A DNA stretch of 64,000 nucleotides, from NCBI RefSeq assembly GCF_013283645.1, contig NZ_JABEKV010000007.1, positions 141,830 through 205,829 on the forward strand. Direction: 5' to 3'. The notes beneath the pieces are model-generated. The model did no database searches. It was not told the DNA's origin and worked only from the letters and a program-made list of their open reading frames with translations. Position 1 is the first letter of the stretch. The number at the start of each line of letters is the position of its first letter. Both the position numbers and the translations under genes were made by a program. Positions 1-9,989 of this stretch are shown here, piece by piece. The DNA comes from Sinorhizobium psoraleae. Its GTDB lineage: Bacteria; Pseudomonadota; Alphaproteobacteria; Rhizobiales; Rhizobiaceae.

Positions 1-1
1 C

Positions 2-1246
2 ACGACATTGCTCTATTACCTGCAAGTCACAAATCCGGACAACGGCCTGGTTCGTGACAAAACGGACCCGAGGGCCCCGGCAAGCATCGCGGCAATCGGC
101 ATGGCGCTGGCCACAATTCCCGTTGTCGTGGAACGCGGCGTCATCATCCGCGAATTCGCGGCCAAGATCACTCGCAAGCGATTGCGGTTCTTGATCGAGC
201 TTCCACAGGGACCGGAGCCCGACTCGTCCGGCTACAAGGGCTTCTTCTATCATTTCCTCGACATCGAGACCGGCCGCCGGGTCTGGCAATGCGAATTATC
301 GACCATCGATTCGGCCTTCCTCTTCGCCGGCGCACTGACCGTTGCCACCTATTTCGACCAGGACACGGCGGACGAAGCGGAGATTCGGGAACTTGCCACG
401 GCGCTTTACGAGCGCGCCGACTGGAACTGGGCTCGCGATCACGGCCCCACCCTCACTCACGGCTGGCGGCCGGAAAGCGGGTTCATTCCTTACCGGTGGC
501 GCGGATATGATGAGGGAATGCTTCTCTATATCCTCGGCTTGGGGTCGCCGACCTATCCCTTGCCCGCAGTATCCTACACCGCCTATACGGAAAGCTACGA
601 ATGGAGGAATATGTTCGGCCGCGAGCTGCTCTATTCGGGCCCACTCTTTACGCACCAGCTTTCCCATATGTGGATCGACTTCCGCGGCATCCGTGACGCC
701 TTCATGCGCGAGCACGATAGCGACTACTTCCAAAACAGCCGACAGGCGACGTTCGTGCAGCAGGAATATGCGATTCGCAATCCGATGGATTTCGTCGGTT
801 ACGGCGAGCACTGCTGGGGGTTCACCGCAAGTGACGGGCCTGGTTGGGTCACGCGAGTGGTCAATGGCGTCAAGCGCGAGTTCTTTGATTACATCGCGCG
901 CGGTGCGCCATTCGGGCCTGATGACGGGACGGTTTCGCCATGGGTTGTCATCGCTTCGCTGCCATTCGCTCCTGAAATCGTCATTCCGACAGCCCGCAAC
1001 TTTGCCCGAATGAACCTCGGCATGACACGACTGTACGGTTTCAAGCCGTCTTTCAATCAGTCGTTTGTTGTGGAAGACAGTCCCACCGGATGGTGGGTCA
1101 CTCCCTACCACTTTGGCATCGACCAGGGCCCGGTTGTGCTAATGGTTGAAAACTACCGGACGGGCTTGCTCTGGGACATCATGCGCCGATGCGGCCCCAT
1201 TGTGACGGGGCTGCGCACGGCCGGATTCACCGGGGGCTGGCTGTAG
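2..1246 (+). CDS. Glucoamylase-family protein, 5' end outside window
   Basis: The reading frame is open from the first bases of the window, so the true start lies upstream. The product matches the putative glucoamylase family (Pfam Glycoamylase, an alpha/alpha-toroid glycosidase-like domain). Family-typical stretches are visible: TNPDNGLV near the start, APASIAAIGMAL, GYKGFFYHFLD, CELSTIDSAFLFAGAL, and a late MVENYRTGLLW segment just before the C-terminus. In this family such proteins act on glucans, including cyclic beta-glucan processing or export contexts in rhizobia, but the substrate here cannot be read from sequence. It is followed directly by an ABC-protein relic and lies about 4 kb from glycogen phosphorylase. 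Family assignment is confident; the activity is inferred. Confidence 0.8.
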   Translation, partial: TTLLYYLQVTNPDNGLVRDKTDPRAPASIAAIGMALATIPVVVERGVIIREFAAKITRKRLRFLIELPQGPEPDSSGYKGFFYHFLDIETGRRVWQCELSTIDSAFLFAGALTVATYFDQDTADEAEIRELATALYERADWNWARDHGPTLTHGWRPESGFIPYRWRGYDEGMLLYILGLGSPTYPLPAVSYTAYTESYEWRNMFGRELLYSGPLFTHQLSHMWIDFRGIRDAFMREHDSDYFQNSRQATFVQQEYAIRNPMDFVGYGEHCWGFTASDGPGWVTRVVNGVKREFFDYIARGAPFGPDDGTVSPWVVIASLPFAPEIVIPTARNFARMNLGMTRLYGFKPSFNQSFVVEDSPTGWWVTPYHFGIDQGPVVLMVENYRTGLLWDIMRRCGPIVTGLRTAGFTGGWL

Positions 1247-1320
1247 GAGGCACGCTCGTGGAAGGGCGGAAGGTCTGCCGGTCGCCTTTCGTTACCCGTC
1301 CAGGAGCTGCCCGGCCGTTG

Positions 1321-2187
1321 CCGCTCCCGGACTTGATCATAGCGCCGGCTTTCATAAGAGGAGACATCGAGTTCGGTGTCGTCACCCAGTCCGGCGCAGC
1401 CTTCGCAATGCTGGCGGGAGCGTTCTCGCTGATCGTCAGACAGTTCAATTCGATCTCGAATTTCGCTGCCGTGGTGTCTCGGCTGAGTTCGCTGCACGAG
1501 GAGGTCGCAAGATCACACACGACGAATTCAGGCATCGAAATTGTCGAGCGGGACGGGCCTTTGACCTGCGAGGGACTGACCCTGGCCTCGTCGACGGGCG
1601 CCGAAGAGCCGCTTCTCAAGGAACTGTCGGTATCGGTCCCACCCGCCACGCGAGTATTGGTCACGGGACCCGGTGACGCGCCAGGGGCGGCGTTGTTCAG
1701 GTCGGTCGCGCATATTCCGACGCCGGGTAAGGGGCGCATCGTCCGCCCTGCCGGCACCCTGTTTCTTCCACAGCGCCCCTATCTTCCGTCAGGCGCCCTT
1801 CGCCAGGTATTGGTCGGCCCGGAACAAGAAAGCGAAGTTCCGGATCAACTCATGCTCAGCGTCTTGCATGAACTCGGCCTCGAACGGATCGTGAGCCAGG
1901 TCGGTGGACTCGATGCGGAGCATGACTGGGGAAAAGGAATTGTCCCTGAGAGAACAGCAACTCCTGGCGCTTGCGAATGTTTTCTCGCAGCACCGCGTTT
2001 CGTCATTCTGGACCGGGCCGAGATGACATTGGGTTCCGAACTGCTCAAGAAGATAATGATCCTGCTCTGCGAGCGTTCCATCGCCTGCGTCCATATCGGA
2101 AGAACCGAAGGCGAGCGCGATGTCTATCAAGCCGTCCTTGAATTCGGTGAAGATGGTCGGTGGACCTGGTCAGCGAAGCAAACATGA
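1321..2187 (+). pseudogene. Relic of a BacA/SbmA-like ABC transporter (ATP-binding half)
   Basis: The open frame covers only the last part of the membrane domain (FGVVTQSGAAFAMLAGAFS) and the nucleotide-binding domain of the SbmA/BacA/YddA-type exporter-like family; roughly the first half of a usual protein is missing. The Walker A region reads GPGDAPGAALFR and lacks the GK(S/T) needed for ATP binding. Around 1925-1990 the ABC signature is in another frame (ELSLREQQLLALANVF), so two compensating frameshifts replace it by unrelated residues before LAAPRFVILD resumes. The residue after the Walker B Asp is Arg instead of the catalytic Glu. A functional ATPase is not credible; this is a decayed gene behind the glucoamylase-type gene. 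Confidence 0.75.
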
Positions 2188-2312
2188 GCTCGACTTCGGC
2201 GATGACGGAAAGCACTCGCCATGCCGATTTGCCGAATACCGGCATGGCCTTGCCTTGAGGTTCGGCAGCAGAGACAACTGTATGGCGCTTTTGTCTGAGC
2301 AAACCCGCTTGC

Positions 2313-4868
2313 TCAGCGTCCCCGGCCACCACCACGCCCGCCTCCGCCGCCGCGGAAGGCTGGCCCGCCGCCCCGACCGCCACCACCGTGGAAACCGCCA
2401 CGGCTGCCGCCCTGAAAACCGCCGCCGCGATAGCCACCCCGATCAAAGTTCTGGAAGTTGCCGCCAGACTCCTGATAGAGCCGGCCATAATTGCGGCTCA
2501 ACTCGTTCTGATTGCCGAGCTGTCGTCCGGCCCGGTCGATGGTGAGATGATCAGGTGCCCGCTGACGGACCTGTTGATTGCGGCGTGGCGCTGGTCTCGT
2601 CTCGGCTCGATTCGGAATACGTTGCGTCGCTTGTGGCCTGTCGGATGCTGCACGCTGACCGGCATTCCTGAGGGTTTCCCCGTCCGGACGCTGAACAGGC
2701 TGCCAGCCATCCGGCGTGTGCTTCTGCCACTGCCCATCCTGGCGACGATAGACGTTGCCATCGCGACCGGCATAGACGTCACCGCCCTTGCTGCCGACGA
2801 TGAAGCCTTTGTCGCCTTCCGTGTTGCGCCAGCGCAGACCGGCCGCACTTCCGGTCGTTCCTCCGCTGATGCGCGCGAACTCTCCCCCGTGCTTAACGGA
2901 AACACTGCCCCAGGAGCCGTAAACGCTCTGCCCGCCACGTGCGAGAACTGCGTTGCCGGTGCGCGGGTTGTAAGCGGAGATGAAACCTCTTTCACCGCTC
3001 GGTCCTGCTGCCGCACCGCCCCGGAACCGGGTCCCGGTAGCGGGATTGTACGCTTCGCCGAACACCAAGCCTCTCTCAGGCCCGTAGGCGTACCCATAGC
3101 GGCCAAACGTTCCATAGGCCGGGTTATATGAGGCGCCAAATCCATAGCTTATCGGAGGCGGGTAGTAGGGCCAATCGTCGTCATAGTAGTCCCAATACGG
3201 CGGGTAATACCATCCCGAACCCCAAACCACTGAGTCCCATGCAAGATAGGTATAGAGATATCCGAGGGTGTACCCGTACCAGACAGCATCGGGCTCGGTG
3301 TCATAAACGCGGACATAGGTGGCGTTGTAGACCGAAGACGACGGTGGAATCTCATAGATCTCATCCGCGACTGCCCGCGCAACAGCGAAAGGCCCGGTCG
3401 GCGTATCTCCGACGAACCAGATGCCTGCCTTGAGGACGAAGTATTTGTCGGCGACCTTTATGACCTGTTCACTCGCGTTGACGGCATAAAACAGTGAAGT
3501 GCCGTCAATCGCTTCGAATTTCGGCTCGTCGTTGTAGCTCACGTCCACCTTCAATGAGCCGTCGGTCGATACGCGCGCCAGCTTTGGGATGCTGGCCCTC
3601 AGCCGCGCCATCGCGCTCTCGGATGTGCCAGGTATCGAAGCACGCACCGCGGAGTATGGCGCTCCGTCGGGTATGTTCAGGAAGTCGTCCGGCAAGTCGG
3701 GAGTAGCGAAATTCCAGGGGCCTTCGAGAGAGGTTGATGAAAACCACCTTCCTGAGACAAGGGTGTACCAGTTCTTATTCGCCCGGTGGAAAAAGACCGA
3801 ACTCGTCGTATTGGATACCCAGTCAAGGCCTGTATCGGTCACTGGTTCGAGGACCGGCTTTCCTTCAAAAATCAGAAGCTCCGCTGGCTTTTCCGAATAG
3901 AAAACTGTTGGGATCGCGTTCTCGTCAAAGCGAGACGGTGGAAGCGAGGCCTTAATCCCTTTCCAGTTCTCAATCTCCGCCAGTTTGGAAAACAGGCCCG
4001 GAACCGCTTCTGCTTCAACCCAATTTGCCTCTATCGTCTTCGACGTAAGCCAGTTCTTCTCGCTTCTAAGATAGTAAGTGCTCGAATCCTCCACTTTGAA
4101 GAGATCCCAGTTCGTATTGACCACGAATGATAGACCCGATACGCCTTTGACCGGGGCCAACACTGCTCTGCCGTCCGTCTGCAACAGGATCGCTGGCGTT
4201 TCACTTATGAAGATCGGCGGCGGATCAGCTTTGATGTCTGGAACGTCAGCGAGCCGTTCGAAATCCCCGAGGCTTGCTGCCAAACGTTGCTGGGACACAA
4301 CGATCGGATCGGTAGGAATGAGCTTTCCTATGGCGAGCGCCAGATCCGCGAGTTGCTTGCGATCCAGGGAGGAGAAGTCAAGTCGTGTGGTCTTTATCTC
4401 CGTCAGCGTGACGTTTTCAGTTTCATCGTCAGCCACGGTTTTGCCAGAAAACCCGACGACCCCATAGATCGGCTTCGCGTCGGCGGAAGGTTTGAGTTCG
4501 GTGGCAACGAGTGCCTCGAGTTCCCTGAAATCCTTCCACGCCGTTATCTGCGGCTGGAAGAGAGTTATAGTCGCGCCCGCGTCGGTGGTGAAGATCCTTG
4601 GCCAGGCTGGCGCGCTGGAATCGGACTGGTTGAGATACTTACCGGCAATGAAACCATTCTCCCCGGAGTAACTCACGGCGCACCAGGAGGCTTCCGCGTC
4701 GCACTCTTTGATGTCGACTTCCTCGCCCTGAGGGATAACGCGCATCGCCTCAAATCTGGTGCCCGGACCTACCCTGAAATTCACATTTGCCGTCAGGACG
4801 GCAGGATCTGCGAAGGCAGTGGTCGAGAAGAACGAAGTGATCGTAAGGCACGCAAGAATTCTACGCAT
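2313..4868 (-). CDS. Large secreted SH3-domain protein with Gly-rich tail
   Basis: About 851 residues. An N-terminal signal peptide (RRILACLTITSFFSTTAFA) points to export. Residues about 25-85 look like a bacterial SH3 domain (VNFRVGPGTRFEAMRVIPQG), a fold that often binds peptidoglycan or peptides. The middle carries repeated Trp/Tyr-rich motifs (NWDLF, KNWYTLVSGRWF, GIWFVGDTPTGPF) typical of a family often labelled carbohydrate-binding in Rhizobiales. Then comes a Tyr/Trp/Pro-rich segment with repeated AYNPATGT-like units, and a Gly/Arg-rich low-complexity tail. An ATG at 4868 with GAAAGA upstream was preferred to the GTG two codons earlier. Role unknown; a cell-envelope or extracellular binding protein is the best guess. 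Confidence 0.7.
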   Translation of the reverse strand: MRRILACLTITSFFSTTAFADPAVLTANVNFRVGPGTRFEAMRVIPQGEEVDIKECDAEASWCAVSYSGENGFIAGKYLNQSDSSAPAWPRIFTTDAGATITLFQPQITAWKDFRELEALVATELKPSADAKPIYGVVGFSGKTVADDETENVTLTEIKTTRLDFSSLDRKQLADLALAIGKLIPTDPIVVSQQRLAASLGDFERLADVPDIKADPPPIFISETPAILLQTDGRAVLAPVKGVSGLSFVVNTNWDLFKVEDSSTYYLRSEKNWLTSKTIEANWVEAEAVPGLFSKLAEIENWKGIKASLPPSRFDENAIPTVFYSEKPAELLIFEGKPVLEPVTDTGLDWVSNTTSSVFFHRANKNWYTLVSGRWFSSTSLEGPWNFATPDLPDDFLNIPDGAPYSAVRASIPGTSESAMARLRASIPKLARVSTDGSLKVDVSYNDEPKFEAIDGTSLFYAVNASEQVIKVADKYFVLKAGIWFVGDTPTGPFAVARAVADEIYEIPPSSSVYNATYVRVYDTEPDAVWYGYTLGYLYTYLAWDSVVWGSGWYYPPYWDYYDDDWPYYPPPISYGFGASYNPAYGTFGRYGYAYGPERGLVFGEAYNPATGTRFRGGAAAGPSGERGFISAYNPRTGNAVLARGGQSVYGSWGSVSVKHGGEFARISGGTTGSAAGLRWRNTEGDKGFIVGSKGGDVYAGRDGNVYRRQDGQWQKHTPDGWQPVQRPDGETLRNAGQRAASDRPQATQRIPNRAETRPAPRRNQQVRQRAPDHLTIDRAGRQLGNQNELSRNYGRLYQESGGNFQNFDRGGYRGGGFQGGSRGGFHGGGGRGGGPAFRGGGGGRGGGRGR

Positions 4869-5049
4869 GACCACATTCTTTCATTGGATGTCTAAGGCGT
4901 CTTCAAGTGCTGTTAGCTGGAAGTTCCACTGAATTGCCGCGACACAGGCGTTTTAAGTTCACAGTAATATGTGTCGTCAATTTCAGGATCATTGCATATT
5001 CAATGACGAGTGCAACTGGCCGGCTGCCATCTTCTACCTAAGCGACGCG

Positions 5050-5148
5050 TTGATCGATGCCTCGGCGATCGCCAGGCGGACTGGCATCGCCCTTAATGCC
5101 GTGCGCAAATATATCGCGCGTGGACTGGATGCCTCGTACTCGAGCGTC
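5050..5148 (+). mobile_element. Remnant of IS21-type istA transposase (N-terminal HTH)
   Basis: The plus strand encodes AIARRTGIALNAVRKYIARG, which closely resembles the helix-turn-helix at the start of IS21-family IstA transposases (AIARRTGxxRNTVRKYIARGL). The flanking frame is not IstA-like and no istB or inverted repeats were seen, so only a short relic remains in the gap between the SH3-domain gene and glycogen phosphorylase. The assignment rests on one motif of about 20 residues. Confidence 0.5.
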
Positions 5149-5264
5149 GGATTGAAATCCGAAGCGGCCGCCATTCTTACGATTAACTGCCACGCGAAAG
5201 CAGCATTTCAAAATTCTGCAGCGAGCCGTGTGCGTTCTAATAGGACGCGCGGCGTGTAGTGAAG

Positions 5265-7775
5265 TCAAGGTATGGGGCAAGGTCTCGCGTCCCAGATTTC
5301 GGCCGCATATTCGGCGATCGTGCGGTCGCTTGAGAACCTTCCCGAATTCGCGACATTGAGCAGCGCTTTGCGGGTCCATGCTCGAGAATCGCCATAAAGC
5401 GACTGCAACCGCTGGTCCGCTTCCAGATACGAGGTGAGGTCCGCCAAGTGCCTGAAGACATCGCCGCTCGTCAGAAGGACATTGCGGAGCGCATCGACGA
5501 CATCGGGATCATAGCGGCAAAAATGCCCGGACAGGATCAGGTCCAACACCGCGCGGGTTTCGGGTTCGTTGTCGTAGTGCCAACGCGGATTGTACCAGCC
5601 GCGGCTACCCGCGACCTCATCCGCCGTCAGCCCGAACAGGAAGAAATTCTCCTGGCCCGCCGCCTCGGCCATTTCGATCGTCGCTCCATCGCGGGTACCG
5701 ATCGTCAGTGCGCCATTCATCATGAACTTCATGTTGCTGGTGCCACTCGCTTCATATCCAGCCGTCGAAATCTGGTTGGAGACATCGCTGGCGGGGATGA
5801 GACGCTCCGCCAGCGATACGCCGTAATCCGGCAGGAAGACAACCTTGAGACGCACGCGCACGACGGGGTCGGCGTCTATCGTGGCGGCGAGATTGTTGAG
5901 GAATTTGATGATGATCTTCGCCACATGGTAGGCCGGCGCCGCCTTTCCCGAGAAGAAGAAGGTGCGCGGCGCTATATCGACGCCGGGATCTTCACGGATA
6001 CGGTTGTAGAACGCCACGATCCTCAGCGCGTTCAGTAATTGCCGCTTGTATTCATGTATGCGTTTGACCTGGCTGTCGAAGATCGCCTCGGGATCGACAA
6101 TGATCCCGGCGCTTGCTCTCAGCCATTCGGCAAAGCTGCGCTTCGCCATCCGCTTGGCCTCACGCGCGGCATCGAGAAAACCGCTGTCGTCGACGAGCGG
6201 CTTCATCTTTTCGAGTTCCGCAAGATTTGTGATCCATCCATCGCCGATGGATTCGCTTATGCAACGGGCAAGGTCAGGATTCGACATCAGCAGCCAACGT
6301 CGGGGCGTCACGCCATTCGTCTTGTTGTTGAACCGGCCGGGGAATATCTCCGCGAGGTCTTTGACGGTCGTTTCGCGCAGCAGCCTCGAATGGATCTCGG
6401 CAACCCCGTTGGTGCTGTGCGAGCCGACAATGGCAAGATTGGCCATGCGAACCAGGCGCTCGCCACCCGGCTCGATCAGGCTCGCCCGGTCGACGCGGCC
6501 CTGGTCCCCGGGGAAACGGGCGAGGATCTCGTCCCGTAGCCGCCGGTCGATCTCGTGAATGATCTCTAGGTGGCGCGGCAGCATCAATTCAAACCAGCGC
6601 AGCGGCCATTTCTCCAGCGCCTCGGGCAGAAGCGTGTGGTTGGTGTAGGCGAGACAACGCCGCGTGAGATCCCAGGCGTCATCCCAGCCCAGGTCCGCCT
6701 CATCGAGCAAGATACGCATCAGCTCCGCAACCGCGAGGCTCGGATGCGTGTCGTTGAGTTGGATGGCGACCTTGTCGGGCAGCAGATGCCAATCGGAGTT
6801 ATTCACGCGAAAGCGCCGGATGAGGTCGGCCAGCGAACATGCGACCAGGAAGTATTCCTGAACGAAACGCAGCCCCTGTCCCATGCTGGTCGAATCGTCG
6901 GGGTAAAGGACCCGCGTGACGGTCTCGGCCGTCAGCCTCCGCGCCAGCGCGCTGACGAACTCCCCGGCGCTGAAGGCCTGGAAGTCCAAGCTTTCCGGCG
7001 TTGCCGCGGCCCAAAGCCGCAGCGTGTTGATAGTGCTGCCGCCAAATCCCACGATCGGCCGGTCGTACGGTATGCCGAGCAGGTGGGACGGCGTACCGAC
7101 AGACGCCCGCAAATTCCCGCCGCGAACCTCGAAGGAGCAGCCAAGCCTGATCTCCACCGCATCCTGCGGCCGGGCGACCTCCCAGGGATCGGGCCGGCGC
7201 AACCAGTTGTCCGGCTGCTCGCGCTGCCAGCCATCGACAATCGTCTGCTTGAAAATCCCAAATTCGTAGCGCAGCCCGTAGCCCATCGCCGGCAGTTGCA
7301 TGGTCGCCATCGAGTCCAGGAAACAGGCCGCGAGCCGGCCAAGCCCGCCATTGCCCAGACCGGCGTCGGGCTCCTCGGCGAGGATGGCCAATTCGTCTAT
7401 ATGCTCCTGATCGAACAGCCGTCTGGCGAGGGGGCCGAGACCGAGATTGAGAATGTTGTTGCTGAGAGATCGCCCGATCAGGAACTCCATGGACAGATAA
7501 TAGACCCGCTTGGGGTTCTCTCTGCCATAGGTGTGCTCCGTGTGGTGCCAGCGCTGCGAGAGCACATCTCTGACCGATCGGGCAATCGCCTCGTAACGCT
7601 CGCGGCTGCCTGCGTCCTCCGGGGCGATAACGTTGTCGAAGAGCAAATGACGCTCATAGAGCCCGTCGTGGCTTCCCCTGAATTTGATCGGCCCGCAGCC
7701 ATAGTGTGTAGGCAGCTCGTGCGAGGTGGGAGACTTGGAGCTTTGCGGCCGGGCCTCTGCTTTCTCGTTGCTCAT
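5265..7775 (-). CDS. glgP: Glycogen/starch phosphorylase
   Basis: 836 residues, the usual length for GT35 alpha-glucan phosphorylase, which releases glucose-1-phosphate from glycogen in the cytoplasm. Visible family blocks include YYLSMEFLIGRSL, DAGLGNGGLGRLAACFLDSM, LNDTHPSLAV, FNNKTNGVTPRRW, KRIHEYKRQLLN and EASGTSNMKFMMNGALTIGT. The Lys in SNMKF (about residue 682) is the one that carries pyridoxal phosphate, so the enzyme appears catalytically complete. The start MSNEKAE is preceded by AAGGGAGC. No other glg genes are adjacent; the neighbours downstream of its promoter are a CBS-BON gene and a broken lactate dehydrogenase. Its presence may reflect reserve mobilisation under low oxygen, but that is inference. 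Confidence 0.95.
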   Translation of the reverse strand: MSNEKAEARPQSSKSPTSHELPTHYGCGPIKFRGSHDGLYERHLLFDNVIAPEDAGSRERYEAIARSVRDVLSQRWHHTEHTYGRENPKRVYYLSMEFLIGRSLSNNILNLGLGPLARRLFDQEHIDELAILAEEPDAGLGNGGLGRLAACFLDSMATMQLPAMGYGLRYEFGIFKQTIVDGWQREQPDNWLRRPDPWEVARPQDAVEIRLGCSFEVRGGNLRASVGTPSHLLGIPYDRPIVGFGGSTINTLRLWAAATPESLDFQAFSAGEFVSALARRLTAETVTRVLYPDDSTSMGQGLRFVQEYFLVACSLADLIRRFRVNNSDWHLLPDKVAIQLNDTHPSLAVAELMRILLDEADLGWDDAWDLTRRCLAYTNHTLLPEALEKWPLRWFELMLPRHLEIIHEIDRRLRDEILARFPGDQGRVDRASLIEPGGERLVRMANLAIVGSHSTNGVAEIHSRLLRETTVKDLAEIFPGRFNNKTNGVTPRRWLLMSNPDLARCISESIGDGWITNLAELEKMKPLVDDSGFLDAAREAKRMAKRSFAEWLRASAGIIVDPEAIFDSQVKRIHEYKRQLLNALRIVAFYNRIREDPGVDIAPRTFFFSGKAAPAYHVAKIIIKFLNNLAATIDADPVVRVRLKVVFLPDYGVSLAERLIPASDVSNQISTAGYEASGTSNMKFMMNGALTIGTRDGATIEMAEAAGQENFFLFGLTADEVAGSRGWYNPRWHYDNEPETRAVLDLILSGHFCRYDPDVVDALRNVLLTSGDVFRHLADLTSYLEADQRLQSLYGDSRAWTRKALLNVANSGRFSSDRTIAEYAAEIWDARPCPIP

Positions 7776-7800
7776 GGGGATGCTCCCTTAACGTCTGTAG

Positions 7801-7817
7801 CGGGACCGATGGTCCCG
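7801..7817. other. Short perfect hairpin between glgP and CBS-BON gene
   Basis: CGGGACC, loop GAT, GGTCCCG forms a perfect 7-bp stem. It lies in the gap between two minus-strand genes, so it could end transcription from the CBS-BON gene or sit in the glgP leader. There is no clear T-run on either side. Confidence 0.3.
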
Positions 7818-7956
7818 GCGGCCTCAAGTGATTGGAATTGCTTTCGGTATCACGAAGATGGTGGCGCGCTCGTCAGGAAAGCAGTGCCCAGCCCACAGGC
7901 TTCTGAGGAAAGGTAAGTGGGCGGATCCGGTGAGATCCGTGACTGCCTTCGGTCCT

Positions 7957-8625
7957 CTACGACTCGTGCTTTGGAAAATGATCCACAACGCCAACGACGC
8001 CGCGGACGCTTTCGGCTGCAACGCGCGCCGCCTTCCGGCACTCCTCCGTCGAGACATTGCCCCACAAATGTACCACGCCGCTAGCTACCGTCACCGTTAC
8101 ATCCTGCCCATCGAGACCGGTGTTCTCGCTTAGGCGGATCATGATGCTGCGACGGATGGCTTCGTCACCGGGCGCCGTTCCATCTGGCTTGGCGGAGATG
8201 ATCGCCTCGAGAAGATCCGCGCGGCTCACAATGCCGACCACGGCACCAGCTCTCGTCACCGGAAGGCGCTTGATGCCGTGCTCCTCCATCAGGTAAGCGA
8301 CGCGCGCCAGGGACGTGTCCTCGTCGACAGAGACCGGATTACGGCTCATCACATCGGCGACTTTCCACGCGTTGCTCTTGATGTATAGGTTGGCCCTCTC
8401 CTCCGGAGATAAGGACTCGTCGACGAGTGTCGCGATGGCTCGATGCCCTAACTCGGTCCTTCGCAACAGGTCACCCTCGGTGATGAGGCCAACGAGTTGT
8501 CCTTCATCGTCGATGACCGGGATACCACTGATATGATTGGCGATCATCACTTCTGCGGCCTGCTTGACGCTGTTGTCCGGCGAGACCTTGATAACTCTTA
8601 TCTTCATCACGTCTCTGACCAGCAT
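7957..8625 (-). CDS. Tandem CBS domain protein with C-terminal BON domain
   Basis: 222 residues from the ATG at 8625 (MLVRDVMKI); the open frame runs further upstream but homology begins here and GGGAG lies a short distance ahead. Two CBS motifs occupy residues about 5-65 and 75-135 (DVMKIRVIKVSPDNSVKQAA, and DVMSRNPVSVDEDTSLARVA). A BON domain follows at about 150-215 (DGQDVTVTVASGVVHLWGNV). CBS pairs generally bind adenosine ligands and sense energy state; BON domains are associated with membranes or phospholipids. The gene is divergent from the lactate dehydrogenase relic. Domain calls are secure; the target it regulates is unknown. Confidence 0.85.
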   Translation of the reverse strand: MLVRDVMKIRVIKVSPDNSVKQAAEVMIANHISGIPVIDDEGQLVGLITEGDLLRRTELGHRAIATLVDESLSPEERANLYIKSNAWKVADVMSRNPVSVDEDTSLARVAYLMEEHGIKRLPVTRAGAVVGIVSRADLLEAIISAKPDGTAPGDEAIRRSIMIRLSENTGLDGQDVTVTVASGVVHLWGNVSTEECRKAARVAAESVRGVVGVVDHFPKHES

Positions 8626-8912
8626 CGCGCGCCAACTCCCAAGTAGAATAGGGCCACAGCCTTGCCTTCCACAAAATAGCTCTCCGGCAATGCTTAGACA
8701 ACTCAGGCACTCGGCGGGTTGCGTAAGCTTCTTTTGGGCCAGCCCTCGCAGGTGGCTCCGTGGCAGCGAGGTTGAATTTCCGCTGGCCAAGAGCCGTCGC
8801 CGCGCCGTCGCGGAACGCAAGCCTGGAACAGGCCCTGACATCGCTGACTGGGGTCTGATCGAAGGGTCGGCTAAAATAGACGTCTGGTCTCCATTCAAAG
8901 GAGGGACACGGG

Positions 8913-9846
8913 ATGAAAGTCGGTATTGTCGGAACCGGCATGGTCGGCAGTGCGACTGCCTACGCTCTCGGCCTGCGAGGCGTGGCAAGCGAGATTGTGA
9001 TGGTTGATCTCGATCCAGCACTCGCCGGAGGCACATGCCCTTGATATCGCACATGCGATGCCATTTGCGTCGGCGACGTCGATCGTCCACGGAGACTACG
9101 CTCACCTCCGAGATGCCGGTGTCGTCATCATCGCCGCGGGGGTCGCCCAGCGACCCGGCGAAACGCGGACCGACCTGCTGGATCGCAACGCCGCTGTCTT
9201 CCGCACCGTGGTCGGCGAGATCATTCGATTTTGCCCAAATGCAATTCTGCTCGTCGCATCCAATCCGGTCGACATCATGACCCAAATCGCCACGATTTAT
9301 TCGGGGCTGCCGACCCAGCGGGTAATCGGCTCGGGTACGATCCTCGACACCGCGCGCTTTCGCAGCCTGCTCGGGGCTCACCTTCGCGTGTCGCCCCGAT
9401 CCATTCACGCCTACGTGCTAGGCGAACACGGTGACAGCCAGGTTCTGGCCTGGTCCGGTGCTAGGGTCGGCACCGTTCCGATTGCTCTCTTCAGTGCACG
9501 GGTCGGCGCGCCAATTACGGACTCTGTCCGGGCAGACATAGACAGCAAGACCCGTAATGCAGCCTACACAATCATTAAGGGCAAAGGCTCTACCTACTAC
9601 GGGATTGGAGCGGGTCTTGCCCGAATTGTCGGGGCGATAAGACAGGACGAGCAGGCGGTGCTATCGGTCTCGAGTGTCACCGCAGTGGTCGCGAGAGTGC
9701 AGGATGTAGCCTTATCGATACCCCGTGTCGTGGGTCGTGAAGGCATTACAACCGAACTGCTCCCTGACCTCGACGCACAGGAGCGCACAGCACTTCAACG
9801 AAGCGCTTCTCTCCTTCGAGGACTATTCGAGTCGGTGGCGGTTTGA
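8913..9846 (+). pseudogene. ldh: L-lactate dehydrogenase, one frameshift
   Basis: The start ATG at 8913 follows AAAGGAGGG and encodes MKVGIVGTGMVGSATAYAL, the NAD-binding Rossmann start of L-lactate/malate dehydrogenases. After DLDPALAGG (about 9027) the frame ends at a TGA, while the next frame continues with AHALDIAHAMPFASA and the rest of the enzyme to 9846. That part holds NPVDIMT, the substrate Arg region DTARFRSLLG and the catalytic His in GEHGDSQV. The enzyme would reduce pyruvate to L-lactate. A single-base loss explains the break, so this is either a recent pseudogene or a sequence error. The rest of the protein is well preserved, which argues for a recent event. Confidence 0.8.
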
Positions 9847-9989
9847 AAGCGAAGGATTCTGGTGGCGCGCGAAGCTGTTATGCGGCGAAAGAATGACGGG
9901 CAATTTGGCAAAATCGGAACGGTGTTGTCGAGCACCGGGATTATCCTGATCTAATCGATGAGGGGGAAGAAAGCAGCGCGCTTTTTGAG

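Noticed and set aside
6570..7916. Long open frame on the plus strand opposite glgP (448 codons)
   Set aside because: It is the antisense shadow of a clearly recognisable glycogen phosphorylase in high-GC DNA; its translation is Arg/Gln-rich and has no domain.
8626..9408. N-terminal 261-codon extension of the CBS-BON frame
   Set aside because: The extension runs antisense through the lactate dehydrogenase relic and has no CBS-like content; a proper start with ribosome site exists at 8625.
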